Assembly: GCA_009760885.1 (NCBI GenBank)
Contig: CM019713.1
Coordinates: forward strand, 24,994,427-25,058,426
Origin: Achatina immaculata
Lineage: Eukaryota > Mollusca > Gastropoda > Stylommatophora > Achatinidae
Reading direction: 5' to 3'
DNA length: 64,000 nt
How positions within the stretch are numbered: position 1 is the first letter of the stretch; every line of letters starts with the position of its first letter. The position numbers and the translations under genes are program-made. The notes under the pieces were generated by a model, which was not told the origin of the DNA, searched no databases, and worked only from the letters and a program-made list of their open reading frames with translations. This document shows, in pieces, positions 22,545-33,579 of this stretch.

Positions 22545-22720
22545 CATGTACGCAAATATACAACTTGGACAGGTACGCAAATATACAGCTTGGACATCTA
22601 TGCAGATATACAACTTGGAGATGTACGCAAATATACAACTTGGACGTGTACGCCAATATACAACTTGGACATGAACGCAAATATATAACTTAGATATGTC
22701 CGCAAATATACAACTTGGAC
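22545..22720. repeat. 25-bp minisatellite, about 7 copies
   Basis: Units contain tacgcaaatatacaacttgg, separated by ac(a/g)tg-type linkers. Confidence 0.9.
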
Positions 22721-23619
22721 GAGGCTGACCACGTAGATTATAACCTACAGGAGCGCCCGGCCATAAATCTGGGAAGGGTATAACTGTGGCGATAAATTTC
22801 TGCTGTCAATAAAATTCATGGAAGCAACCAGTGTATTCTGAGAAGAAGAAGAAGAAGAAGAAGAAGCTCTGAGCTAAGACACTGTGATGTATGAATTTTC
22901 CTTTAAAAATAAAAAAATTATATCTGCCACAGTGTTAACGCTATGGCAAGGGGCAGTAACCACTAGGGTATGAAAGCACCCCGCTAACAAAATTTACAGA
23001 AACACCAGCATTATCTCCCTTGAGTATACTCTTTTATAAATTGATATAAAAGCTAGTGCGATACGCACTCTGGTTGTGAATAGATCCACCATAAAGAATC
23101 GACGTGAAAATCATGGGATCGGATTTTTAATAACAATTCACGGGGATTCGCAAATCGATATGGGAATCGTTTGCAAGGATCGTTCAATTGCACAATACCA
23201 TTGGGACAATTTCAACGTGGGATGAAAACGTTCAGTCTAGCACGCTGACTGTAAGGATGATTGTAGTTTTTATATCTTTTTTTTTCTTAAACATTATGTC
23301 ATTTATACAGGGAAGAATCCGAAAAGCCAGGGAGAAATTATTTAAGGGTAAATAAAGTATACGTCCAAATAAATACTTAATTTGGTGAGCAATCATCCTT
23401 TAAAACACGTGAACCATTTCAAAATAACCAGGTAACGCAGCACCATCTTAAGAGAAAAATCGATGCAGAAATTGAGAACAGATACAGTAAAGCAAATCAG
23501 GTCATTGGACAAATGACACCTTTACTTGAAAACCAAATACATCAGCGCTGTAACAGAAGGGAGCAGTGCACAACAAGATCTTCTTCCCACACTCTGTGCC
23601 ATCTGTGTCAGCCAAACCT
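22721..23619. other. No recognisable gene; short (GAA)n
   Basis: A (GAA)n run lies at 22843-22866. The remainder is AT-rich with no long frame. Confidence 0.4.
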
Positions 23620-24035
23620 AAAAGGAACATGATCACAACAGAAATGAGATGATGATTTCCACAAATGCCTGTTCTTTGCCTTTTTTTCTGCTCTTGCCCA
23701 GGTGAGCCCTCTATTGCTCAACATCCTTTCTGTTGTTCTTCTCCATGTCTCTTTTGGTCTACCCTTACTTCTCTTCCCATGTGATGTCCATCTTAGTGCT
23801 ATTTCTGGTAGTGAGTTATCAGTCACTCGGAGCACATGTCCCAACCATCGCCAGCGTCTTTCCTCAATAATTGCTGTCAGTGGCTTCATCTGCATTTCTG
23901 CCAGCAAGATGTTATTTCTTATGGTGTTTGGCCAAAATATTTTTCTAATTCTTCGTAAACATTTAGTCTGGAAAGAATTCAACCTGTTTTCTATGGTTTT
24001 GGTGAATTTCCAGCTTTCACTTCCATACTCTACCT
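23620..24035 (-). pseudogene. LINE-B reverse transcriptase C-terminal fragment
   Basis: The minus frame (23608-23982, 124 aa) reads KCLRRIRKIFWPNTIRNN, then IIEERRWRWLGHVLRVTDNS, SKGRPKETWRR and NRGLTWARAEKKAKNRHLWK. This is the post-thumb C-terminal region of an RTE-like LINE protein and matches the copies at 19045 and 57112. The palm with the catalytic Asp residues is not present. The 3' end after HLWK is diverged. Confidence 0.85.
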
Positions 24036-24506
24036 AACTCTAAAACTGGATATGAAATATTTCTTAATAAAACGCAGAGACCGACAAAGATGTTGCCCCT
24101 CTTTCTGTAATCGTTTATAATCTTTATACGGGCATGATCTTAAAGATAATTGTTTATGTGACTTAAACTTTTTAAAAATGTTATTTTCTAAAGAGCTGGC
24201 ACGAAAAACTCTCGTTATCTGCTTCAGTGAATGTGAAGTTAAGAGTGACATTGGTATCTTATACCCATCGCCCAGGCGATCGCTACATTTCTCTTTTCCC
24301 CAAAAGCATGCTGTCTATCAGTCGCAGTCATCTCTGGACATTCATGTAACCTTTTACAGGAATGATCTTCACGAATAATAATGAAATGCCTAGGCCAGCA
24401 AATCAATACAAGAACAATAAATACTTCAGCTTTTGTGTCTACATATTATATTTTATTTTAACAGCACAGTTTTCGTTTTTCATAACAGTTTTGAAACATA
24501 CTTATT

Positions 24507-24521
24507 CTTTTTCTTCTTCTT

Positions 24522-24552
<31 letters not shown>

Positions 24553-25158
24553 ATCTTCTTCTTCTTAATCTTCTTCTTCTTCTTAATCTTCTTCTTCTTC
24601 TTAATCTTCTTCTTAATCTTCTTCTTCTTCTTAATCTTCTTCTTCTTCTTAATCTTCTTCTTAATCTTCTTCTTCTTCTTAATCTTCTTCTTCTTCTTCT
24701 TAATCTTCTTCTTCTTAATCTTCTTCTTCTTAATCTTCTTCTTCTTCTTAATCTTCTTCTTCTTCTTCTTAATCTTCTTCTTCTTCTTAATCTTCTTCTT
24801 CTTCTTCGTAATCTTCTTCTTCTTAATCTTCTTCTTCTTCTTAATCTTCTTCTTCTTAATCTTCTTCTTAATCTTCTTTTTCTTCTTAATCTTCTTCTTC
24901 TTATTCTTCTTCTTCTTCTTAATCTTCTTCTTAATCTTCTTCTTCATCTTCTTCTTCTTCTTAATCTTCTTCTTAATCTTCTTCTTCTTCTTAATCTTCT
25001 TCTTAATCTTCTTCTTCTTAATCTTCTTCTTAATCATCTTCTTCTTCTTAATCTTCTTCTTCTTCTTCTTAATCTTTTTCTTATTCTTCTTCTTATTCTT
25101 CTTCTTAATCTTCTTTTTCTTCTTCTTCTTAATCTTCTTCTTCTTCTTCTTCTTATTC
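24507..25158. repeat. 650-bp (TTC)n array with interspersed TTAATC
   Basis: Almost wholly polypyrimidine TTC triplets, interrupted by 'ttaatc' at intervals of roughly 12-25 bases. The complementary strand is (GAA)n. It adjoins the 3' end of the I-like LINE at 25160 in the orientation expected of that element's 3' tail. The 257-aa poly-Phe/Leu/Ile and 185-aa poly-Lys frames are artefacts. Confidence 0.95.
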
Positions 25159-25159
25159 T

Positions 25160-25810
25160 GCGTTCCAATTCCTGGTCATGCTAAATCTGAAACCCAGTCG
25201 ACATGATTAGGTCCACAGTTTTCTCCCAAGTCCTTCCGGAATCCTAGCAGCTTCTTCTTTAGGTCCGAGCCGTGTTTGGCCATGTCTAGTTGCGTAGATC
25301 TCTAAAAGTGTCGCACTTTTTGAGAACAGGGTCTGGAGTCTGTGCTCCGTCCCTACACGGACAGTTTGTCTGTGATATCTAGAGTCGGTGGAGGTGGCTC
25401 AGAAATCTGCAGTGGCCAGTTCCAGAAAAGAACCGTTTATTGCTTCCTTTGTATCTGGCGGACTGGACCCGCTTCACTGCCTCCACTAGCCTCTTGGGCT
25501 TCCTTTGTATCTGGTGGATTGGACCCGCTTCACTGCCTCCATCAGCCTCTTTGGCTTCCTTTGTATCTGGTGGATTGGATCCGCTTCAATGCCTGCACCA
25601 GCCTCTTGGACCACAGTTGGTCGTAGAGATTTCGTATGATGGTCTTCACTCTCCTGTAGCTGACTAGATGGCACCGTTGTTTCATTTAGCAGCCATGTTT
25701 GGCTAGGGCATGGGCGTTTTCACTTCCTGTAGTGCCACAGGGGGAGAGCAGCCACTGCAAGGCTACTTCTGTGTAATCTGAGACATGGTTAATTTCCTTT
25801 TGCAGCAAGC
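25160..25810 (-). pseudogene. I-like non-LTR element: RNase H and C-terminal end
   Basis: Minus-strand translation shows an RNase H-like segment, VALQWLLSPCGTTGSENAHA with LAKHG, followed by a region resembling TIIRNLYDQLW. Then come a zinc-knuckle-like segment (GTGHCRFLSHLHRL, ISQT, PC.DGAQTPDPVLKKC), a TWP-like stretch, and the terminal TVDLIMSTGFQI before a stop. This order is typical of I/Nimb-type LINE ORF2 C-termini. The reading needs several frame changes and passes stops, so it is dead. A 57-bp segment within it is present three times (25438-25605). The element ends about 20 bases after the stop and runs into (GAA)n. Confidence 0.75.
25438..25605. repeat. 57-bp triplication inside the I-like relic
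   Basis: Three head-to-tail copies of a segment containing cttcctttgtatctggtgga and cccgcttcactgcctcca. Fifty-seven is a multiple of three, so the minus frame continues through it. Confidence 0.9.
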
Positions 25811-26154
25811 ACGTGTTTGTATATCTTCCTTCGTCCTAGTCGTTGGGTTACAGAAAGTGTCTTGTCCATGATGTAACTTCCCCTCTCTCCGCTCTGTCAA
25901 TCAAATCCTTGTGAGGGACAATGTCCACGCGTACGAAAATCTGACGGCAAAAACTCCTCAACTCGAAGAAAGTAACGAAAAGCAGGTAGACAGAATAACA
26001 TCTGAGAATGTTTTCAGCAGAAAGGAAGAAAAGTTTATAAAAGTTTGTACCTAACATCAATACAAGGAGAAGCTAAATCAGGGAGACATATTTAAATATA
26101 GTTCATAGATTTCAAAATCTACCTAACCATACTAACCATCTCTCTAGAAAAAAA

Positions 26155-26597
26155 ACCGTATTTCTCGCCTTATAAGACGCACTTACCAAATATCGCCCTG
26201 CGTCCTATATCCGGACGGTTAGGTACTCCGAACTCCATGACGGAGGAGGTTATCGATGCTGGACTAAAATGTAAACACTGATGACCTTTTTTTTTATTTT
26301 GGTCCAGGTGGACGATATTCGGTCTGTCCAGTCGAGAAGTTCAGCGGGAGAACACCCACAAGCTTTCAATCTTGTTCCAGAACTCTACTAAAGAGAAGGC
26401 CATGAATTTCATGGAAAATACCTTGTATGGGTGTTTAGTTTTGTTCCAAAATATTACCTGCCAAATATATGTGCGTCTTATAGACCGGCGCGTGTTATAG
26501 ACCGGTGCGTCTTATAGGCCGGTGAGTCTTATAGACCGGCCGTCTTATAGACCGGCGCGTCTTATAGGCCGATGCGTCTTATACGGCAGGAAATATG
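26155..26597. mobile_element. MITE-like element with inverted ends
   Basis: The left end (ccgtatttctcgccttataa, then gacgcac; 26157-26183) is matched in reverse by the right end (gcgtcttatacggcaggaaa, then tatg; about 26571-26594). The element is about 440 bp and has no transposase frame. The inner side of the right end carries six to seven tandem copies of a 'gcgtcttatagaccg'-type motif, an amplified version of the terminus. The superfamily is not determined and no clear target duplication was found. Confidence 0.6.
26470..26583. repeat. About 17-bp subterminal repeat, 6-7 copies
   Basis: Tandem cgtcttatagaccggcg-like units within the MITE. They include the cgtcttata core also found in its terminal inverted repeat. 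Confidence 0.85.
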
Positions 26598-26789
26598 TAA
26601 CTGTCATGTTTTCTCTTTGGAGCCAAGTTAACAACAACAAAAAAAGAGAAAGAAATACACTTCGTAATGTTATAGGATGGTCAGTCTTGTGACGGACAAG
26701 GGCGTGCATATGTGCGTGGGTGGGTGTGTGTGTTGCGGGGAAAGAGGGGGGGGGGTCGAGTTCAAGGTTGAGACTACGAACTTTCGGCA

Positions 26790-27238
26790 TGCACCCACAC
26801 ATGCATTCACATACATACACGCACCATATACACAATCACACACAGGCCTGCACTCACATATACATTCACCACATATATGCATGCACACATACATACACTA
26901 ACAAATATACATACACCACATACATACACACATATGCACTCACACGCATACATACATCACATACATGCACCCTCAAACACATACACACACGCATACATTC
27001 ACATCTAGTCTCAGAAACCTTGTTCTCCTGTAAACTCTATGTCTACACATACACGCATAAGCACATACACAAACACACACACACATAAACACAAGCACAC
27101 ACACACACAATCACACACGCAAATATATACACAAGCGCACACACATACACACAAATATGCACACAAGCACACACACACGTACACACACAAATATACACAC
27201 AAGCACACACACATATACAAAGACACAAACACACATAT
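26790..27238. repeat. (CA)n-rich microsatellite
   Basis: Imperfect cacacat/catacaca repeats, interrupted by unique sequence at about 27003-27040. Frames rich in His/Thr or Cys/Val are artefacts. Confidence 0.9.
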
Positions 27239-27239
27239 A

Positions 27240-28317
27240 TAACTGTATTAACATGTACATTACGTGTTTCGCAATATCTGCAGCAGCTGTAGATTCAGCT
27301 GTCGTCGCCACTTTATTCTTGTGACCGAATATTTTCCTGACATCCGTCTGCTTCTATATCACCAGCAGCTACCCACACGGAAAGCGTTAAATGATATGCC
27401 CTCTGTGCTTGTAAATATGTTTCGATTTTTTTAGGCAAACAATTTTCTGTAAACACTCTACACAGAGAAGTAGACTACCCCCTACTGGCGGGAAATCACC
27501 ATCTGACAGCACTACGTGGTGCACTGGTCTCGGGCACAACCTGTAATGTATTTCCACGGTCTACCTCCACATTCCACCTTCAAGAGTATGTCTACATCAA
27601 CAAGGAAGTTAATTATAACGATTTTTTAAAAAAAAGAGAGAGAAAAGGTCTCGCTTTTTATGGCTTATCCTATACGCAGCTGGGACTCTTTGAGGCCCAA
27701 TGGCATTACAAGTCAGCTCATGCCGACGGCTCTTCTCTCACGCTTCACTAAAGTACAAACAACATAGCTCAATAGAATCTGACTTTTGTTAATACGCGTT
27801 TTCATGACAATTCTATTTTTATATACATAAAGATGCAATATCCATAACAAGAAAGAGAATTGACGTCCACCGCAGATGTGCTCTATGGAACAAAAGATCT
27901 ACCTGGATTTTTTGGTTTATTTCTTTCACTAATCTGTTTCTCTGTGCCAGGTCACTGAGGCGGAGAAAGGTGTGCTCTACACAGTGATGAATCCTATCTT
28001 ACCCACTCCCCATCCGACTCATGTTTTGGGATCTTCTCCAGGGTGTGGGTTTCAAGTAACTCGTATTTCAAGCCAGGTCAAGGTCATATGTCAATCAACG
28101 GTGGGACTACTAGACCGGATGTTTCCAAAGTGGAGGTGGGGGTGGGAGTGAGGGAATAACGAGCGGCAGGGACTCAACTGAGGGAAACAATGTTAGAGGA
28201 GGAGGAGGGGAGGAGGAGGAGGAGGAGGAGGCGCTAATATAGATGTGACTTGGTATGGAAGGAACCGTAACCCGAAAAAGTTTCAGAACCACTGTACTGG
28301 ATAATCTAAGCGGCCCC
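27240..28317. other. No recognisable gene; (GAG)n near 28195
   Basis: About 1 kb of ordinary sequence. A purine (gag/ggag) tract lies at about 28193-28232. Confidence 0.4.
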
Positions 28318-28455
28318 GCCCTGGCGCTGACTCCAGAAGTGGGTGAAGGGCGCTGACTCCAGAAATGGGTGAAGGGCGCTGACTCCAGAAGTGGGTGAAG
28401 GGCGCTGACTCCAGAAGTGGGTGAAGGGCGCTGACTCCAGAAGTGGGTGAAGGGT
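28318..28455. repeat. 26-bp minisatellite, 5 copies
   Basis: Near-identical gggcgctgactccagaagtg units, each with ggtgaa. Confidence 0.95.
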
Positions 28456-28884
28456 GCAATATAGTCTTTTGAAAGAGCATAGTGTTCGGGGAGTATACCC
28501 TCTGTTTTTGTGGCTTTACTGAGGTCAACCCTGTTAAATTTATAGGTGACCTTTAGCAGGCACACTTTTGTACATATCAGTCAGCAAGGCCACCGGGCAG
28601 TGTAGCTTGTGGCTGGTGCAGCACATAAAATGTTCCTCTACCAAAGATATGCAGCACGTACTTAACATGGCGGCGAGAAACTCAAACGACAGACTCGAAG
28701 CTAAACAGTGACAGAAAGGCAAATCTCAAGACCAATAGTCCCTGAATGGTAAACAGAAAGATAAAGAGTGCTCGCGTGAGGTTAAAAAACAGAAAGATAA
28801 AGAGTGTTCGTGAGAGGTTGAAAACACAGTGATAAACGGTACAAGAAACACACGCAAAACCTAAATAGTATGAGAATGGCAAAC

Positions 28885-29530
28885 ACAAATATAGGCAGTA
28901 AAAGTACAACAACCACAAATATAGGCAGTAAATGGACGACAACCACAAATATAGGCAGTAAATGGACGACAACCACAAATATAGGCAATAAATGGACGAC
29001 AACCACAAATATAGGCAGTAAATGGACGACAACCACAAATATAGGCAGTAAATGGACGACAACCACAAATATAGGCAGTAAATGGACGACAACCACAAAT
29101 ATAGGCAGTAAATGGACGACAACCACAAATATAGGCAGTAAAAGTACAACAACCACAAATATAGGCAGTAAATGGACGACAACCACAAATATAGGCAGTA
29201 AATGGACGACAACTACAAATATAGGCAGTAAATGGACGACAACTACAAATATAGGCAATAAATGGACGACAACCACAAATATAGGCAGTAAATGGACGAC
29301 AACCACAAATATAGGCAGTAAATGGACGACAACCACAAATATAGGCAGTAAATGGACGACAACCACAAATATAGGCAGTAAATGGACGACAACCACAAAT
29401 ATAGGCAGTAAATGGACGACAACCACAAATATAGGCAGTAAAATTACGACAACCAAAAATATAGGCAGTAAAATTACGACAACCACAAATATAGGCAGTA
29501 AATGGATGACAAGCACAAATATAGGAAGTA
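28885..29530. repeat. 30-bp minisatellite, domain 1, 21 copies
   Basis: Highly uniform units ataggcagtaaatggacgac plus aaccacaaat. All six frames tend to be open, giving 228-253-aa frames that I reject as genes. It is one of three related 30-bp domains extending to 30530. Confidence 0.97.
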
Positions 29531-29539
29531 TAAGGATGT

Positions 29540-29627
29540 TCATTCATTTAGCACTCCTGTAGGCCTCTCGGTTGTGAGCAAGATGGCCTGCTGCTGCGGC
29601 ATCCATTTGCAGATCGTCAACGATGAC
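29540..29627 (-). mobile_element. LINE-C 3' end fragment inside the 30-bp array
   Basis: Minus-strand match to the LINE-C 3' end at 52625-52720, including 'actcctgtaggcctctcggt' and 'gatggcctgctgctg'. Reading DDLQMDAAAAGHLA in one frame. The insertion splits the 30-bp array. The 3' side carries the (ATTC)n-type tail 'cattcattta'. Confidence 0.9.
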
Positions 29628-29932
29628 ACAAAATAATATAGGCAATAAAATAATGACAAACACAGACATAGGCAGTAAAAGGATGACAAAAACAAACGTA
29701 GGCAGTACAATGATGAAAAACACAAACATAGGCAGTAAAATGATGAAAAACGCAAACATGGGTAGAAAATGATGAAAAACACAAACATGGGTGGTAAAAT
29801 GATGAAAAACACAAACATAGGTAGTAAAATGATGAAAAACACAAACATAGGCAGTAAAATGATGAAAAAACACAAACATATGTAGTAAAATGATGAAAAA
29901 CACAAACATATGCAGTAAATGATGAAAAACAC
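29628..29932. repeat. 30-bp minisatellite, domain 2, about 10 copies
   Basis: Units ataggcagtaaaatgatgaa plus aaacacaaac. Homologous to domain 1 but with its own diagnostic bases, so it has been homogenised separately. Confidence 0.95.
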
Positions 29933-30014
29933 AAATTTCAATAGCGTAAGAAAGACTAATACAAACCTGAAGAATATAAGAACAACAAACGCAAGCCTAA
30001 ACAGTATGAAAACA

Positions 30015-30530
30015 CTAACATAAAGCTAACCAGTAAGAGATTAAGAGAATAAAGCTAACCAGTAAAAGATTATCAACCATAAGACTAACCAGTAAAAGAT
30101 TATCAACCATAAAGCTAACCAGTAAAAGATTATCAACCATAAAGCTAACCTGTTAGAGATTAAGAGAATAAAGCTAACCAGTAAAAGATTATCAACCATA
30201 AAACTAACCAGTAAGAAATTAAGAGAACATAGGTAACCAGTATAAGATTTTCAAACATAAGACTAACCAGTAAAAGATTTCCAAACACAAAGCTAACCAA
30301 TAAAAGATTGTCAAACATAAAACTAACCTGTAAGAGATGAAGAAAATAAAGCTAACTGCTAAAAGATTATCAACCATAAAGCTAACCAGTAAGAAATTTT
30401 AAAAATAAAGCTAATCAGTAAGAGATTAACAAACATAAAGCTAACCAATAAGAGATGAAGAAAATAAAGCTAGCCAGTAAAAGACTATCAAGCATAAAGC
30501 TAACCAGTATGAAACTAATAACATACAGCA
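30015..30530. repeat. 30-bp minisatellite, domain 3, about 17 degenerate copies
   Basis: Units contain aaccagtaaaagattatcaa and cataaagct, with indels and substitutions. Distant similarity to domain 2 ('cagtaaaa-gat' core) suggests a common origin. Confidence 0.85.
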
Positions 30531-30534
30531 AAGC

Positions 30535-31220
30535 AGTATGTGATTAATAGAAATTAACCAGTATGAGATTAACGTACAAAAAACTAAAGACAAGTACGTA
30601 CACAAAACTAAACAGTATGGCAATGACATACAGAAAACTATATACCTGACAAAACAAAGCTAACTCGCACAGGTAAAAGACTATCGATCCGACTCTCCCT
30701 GGAACTGGAGCGTGTTTTCTGGTTCTGAGAGCTGTCAAAGTCAATCTGATACGGTAACCTGATCAAAAGAATGAGCTGAAAGGCCCCTGAGTTGTTGGGT
30801 ACTGGGGAAGGCCCCTTTAAGTCAGACCGGTGAATGGGGGTCCTCAAAGCGCCCGATGACATGCAGGAAGCTGTCCTGTATGGCCCCATTTCCTGTAGTG
30901 ACAGCACAGTTAAGGCCAGGTGAGTGTTGTTTTGAAATTTGAGGGTTAGATCAGCATACTACTGCTACTAGAGTCAGCGGGAAGTGTGTTGTCATAAAGT
31001 TGGGAATACCTGGTTTCTCCATTTTTTCCCTGTCTCTGGCATCCGAAACCAAAAAACAATTGTGAAATATATGAATGTATGTATGTATATATACTCTAGA
31101 ATATATGTGAATATACTGAAGTCGGTGGCCGAGGAACTGGTGCAGTAGGTGGAAAGGGCATGTGTTGATAATTTATACAGGGAGTTCGCAAAAGACAATG
31201 TGCAGTAACCTAGTATCGAT
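30535..31220. other. No recognisable gene
   Basis: Contains 'cagggagttcgcaaaa' at 31179-31194, which may be the end of the transposase-bearing element to its right. Otherwise featureless. Confidence 0.35.
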
Positions 31221-31224
31221 TCTG

Positions 31225-31420
31225 GTTTTGTAGTGATATCTTAGCAGCTGCGATATCTAGGCACATCTACCTGCGTATGGTAGAGTGACTGGAGTCGCCG
31301 ATCGATAGTGCTGATAACAAATGTTACGTATATTCTCCGACGACCAAAATCGTGTATTTTGTGTGTTAAAATAATCCGAGAAGTGAAACCAGGCCTCATC
31401 TGTAAAAGAAAGGTGACATC
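31225..31420 (-). pseudogene. DDE transposase fragment (Tc1/mariner-like)
   Basis: The minus strand from about 31405 reads FTDEAWFHFSDYFNTQNTRF, then WSSENIR and a shifted TPVTLPYA. A [FS][ST]DE.[WT]FH.S.Y.N.QN.R.W block is the first catalytic-Asp region of one branch of IS630/Tc1/mariner transposases. Only this block survives: there is no helix-turn-helix and no second or third catalytic acid. The frame breaks soon after. Confidence 0.65.
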
Positions 31421-31424
31421 AAGA

Positions 31425-32275
31425 ATATCAGCAGCTTTAGTTTGAATAAATATTGAAACCATTCACAGTAACGGAGTCATTTTTCATGATCAGTCGGCAG
31501 CAAATGTTGGACTGCAGTTGCTTTATATAGGAAGAGACACTTTCGAAAAATGGAATACTTTGCAAGCCGAGGGAAAGCAGGAGAGAGAGAGAGGGAGAGA
31601 GAGATGAAATAGCATATGGTAGGTCTAAATACTAAAGAAAAATCGATGCCTGCAGCAAGACAATTCTAAATTATATGAAAGTTCGCGAAACAAAGAAAGA
31701 AATCCACAATTAGAGGAAATTCTAAAAAAATGGACGAAAAGATATCATTCATTAAAACTAAACATAAAAAAACACAAATCTCTAACCACCTGCAGGAGAG
31801 ACGGAGGCGCTATTCTAGCTTTTAATATTTCATTTCTTTTAGTTTATAAAATTTATGTAGTCTTTCGCTGTGAGAGGCCTAACAGATAAAACTTACATGA
31901 TAACATTTTGAATTTTAATGAGGATTCCCAGATTAATTAACTTTTTTTGTTCCAGATAAATGTCATTTGGCTGCGTGAAGTCGAGAATTCACCTTTCCCA
32001 TAAACATAATTCCGGCTGTCAGAATACCCTTCTATTCCCCCCCCCCCCAAACCTCCGTCCATTACTTAATAATATTATCTGACGAGAGACTCATTTTGTA
32101 GAACATAAATATTATAGGAGACCACATGTGCTAGAAATGATAGATGTTTAAATAAAGATTCTTAATTGACAAACATCGTGTGAAATATAGCAGTAGCCGA
32201 TTCCACGTTGTGCTAGGCTAATAAATTGTATCTTCAAAGCAGGGCTCTGGAGTCGGAGTAGAGATTGCGGAATGT
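31425..32275. other. No recognisable gene; short GA and C tracts
   Basis: GA tract at about 31580-31603 and a C run at about 32037-32047. Confidence 0.4.
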
Positions 32276-32276
32276 G

Positions 32277-32494
32277 TATAGTAGTAGTAGCAGTAGTAGT
32301 AGTAGTAGTAGTAGTTGTTGTTGTTGTTGTTGTTGTTGTAATAGTAGTAATAGTAGTATTAATAGTAATCACAGTAGCAGTTGTAGTTGTATTAGTAGTA
32401 GTAGTAGTAGTAATAATAGTAGTAGTAATAGATGTAATAGTAGTAATAGTAGTGGTAATAATAATTGTAGTAGTAGTAAAAGTAGTAGTAGTAA

Positions 32495-32530
<36 letters not shown>

Positions 32531-32550
32531 TAGTAGTAATAGCTACTACT
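32277..32550. repeat. (GTA)n microsatellite
   Basis: gta/gtt triplets, pure in places and degenerate elsewhere. Ser/Val-rich frames here are artefacts. Confidence 0.95.
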
Positions 32551-32773
32551 TTTGTGTAAAATGTTTTTCCTTTAAAATCAGAATGGAAACTATGTGCTGG
32601 GCCACCTGTTATGACGGACTAAAATCCAACTTCGCTTCCACTTACTAAAAAAGGAAACACCCTAAAGCAGACGTAGACGATGAAGTCTACAAACTCTCAA
32701 GAAACGACTAAGTGATAATCTTCTGACTGAGAACAGGACATTGAAGGGACACCATCTATACCAGTCAGTCAGA

Positions 32774-32865
32774 CATTTGCATGTCCCTTGCGGAACTTTG
32801 CCTCCCTAACAGAACTCCTGTAGGCCTCTCTGTTGTAAGCAAGATGCCCTGCTGCTGATGCATCC
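32774..32865 (-). mobile_element. LINE-C 3' end fragment
   Basis: Matches 52625-52713 from 'atttgcat.tcccttgcgg' through 'gatg.cctgctgctg' to 'gcatcc'. It encodes the last residues of the LINE-C protein on the minus strand and is 5'-truncated after about 90 bases. Confidence 0.9.
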
Positions 32866-32989
32866 CCAGAATCTAGACCAGAAGCTAAAATTTAGCCTAA
32901 CAGAGCTATGTGCCTGCAGCAAAGAACAACAAACATCACATCATATCCTCTAGGGTTACCAGCTACACAACTAACTCAGGCAAAGGACC

Positions 32990-33120
32990 TGGCCAGACCC
33001 CAGAACCCTACAAGACTATCCAAAGTTCTGGAACGAATGCCGCATTTGTGAGAGAGACTGGTGCCGATGTCGGAGTGAGCGACAAAGAGGAAGAAAGCTT
33101 GCACATGAAAACAGTCTGCG
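32990..33120 (+). pseudogene. I-like element C-terminal relic
   Basis: A 96-aa plus frame (32910-33200) includes NAAFVRETGADVGVSDKEEE, close to TAVFVRENDVDVWANGEEL of the copy at 55205-55545. The DNA block 'gc(c/a)gtatttgtgagagaga' type is shared. This is the extreme C-terminus of an RNase H-bearing LINE protein. Only about 40 residues are recognisable. Confidence 0.5.
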
Positions 33121-33384
33121 TCAGTCTGACGGATGACGCTTGGATTAACGTGAAAAGAAAAATAATTATCAATCAACTACAAGACGCAATAACTTATTAA
33201 AATTAATTATCCGTTCAGGAACGGAAATCTACTCTCCAGGATTTAAAATTAAGATTTCAAGTTCAGTAATGGCGGTAGGTCGCATTTGACAGTTTCGCGA
33301 CCTCACAAGCGACCCAGCGAATGTTGTGATATTTGACATGCAACTGTGTTTTTTTCCGCTGCCAGCTGAAAGTGCTTGCGTCCT

Positions 33385-33577
33385 GTTGTCACAGTAGCGT
33401 GGCTGTCCGCTGTCCTATTGTCACAGTGTCGTGGCTGTTCGCTGTCCTGTTGTCACAGTGTCGTGGCTGTTCGCTGTCCTGTTGTCACAGTGTCGTGGCT
33501 GTCCGCTGTCTTACTGTCACAGTGTCGTGGCTGTCTGTTGTCCTACTGTCACACTGTCGTAGCTGTTCGCTGTTTGG
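33385..33577. repeat. 32-bp minisatellite, 6 copies
   Basis: Units contain tgtcacagtgtcgtggctgt then tcgctgtcct. Frames of Cys/Val/Ser repeats are artefacts. Confidence 0.95.
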
Positions 33578-33579
33578 CT

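Noticed and set aside
24433..25206. 257-aa Phe/Leu/Ile-rich and 185-aa Lys/Ile-rich frames
   Set aside because: Translation of a TTC/GAA microsatellite; no domain or start context.
28782..29562. Frames of 228-253 aa in several registers resembling transmembrane repeats
   Set aside because: Translation of a uniform 30-bp minisatellite; the neighbouring domains drift without frame constraint.
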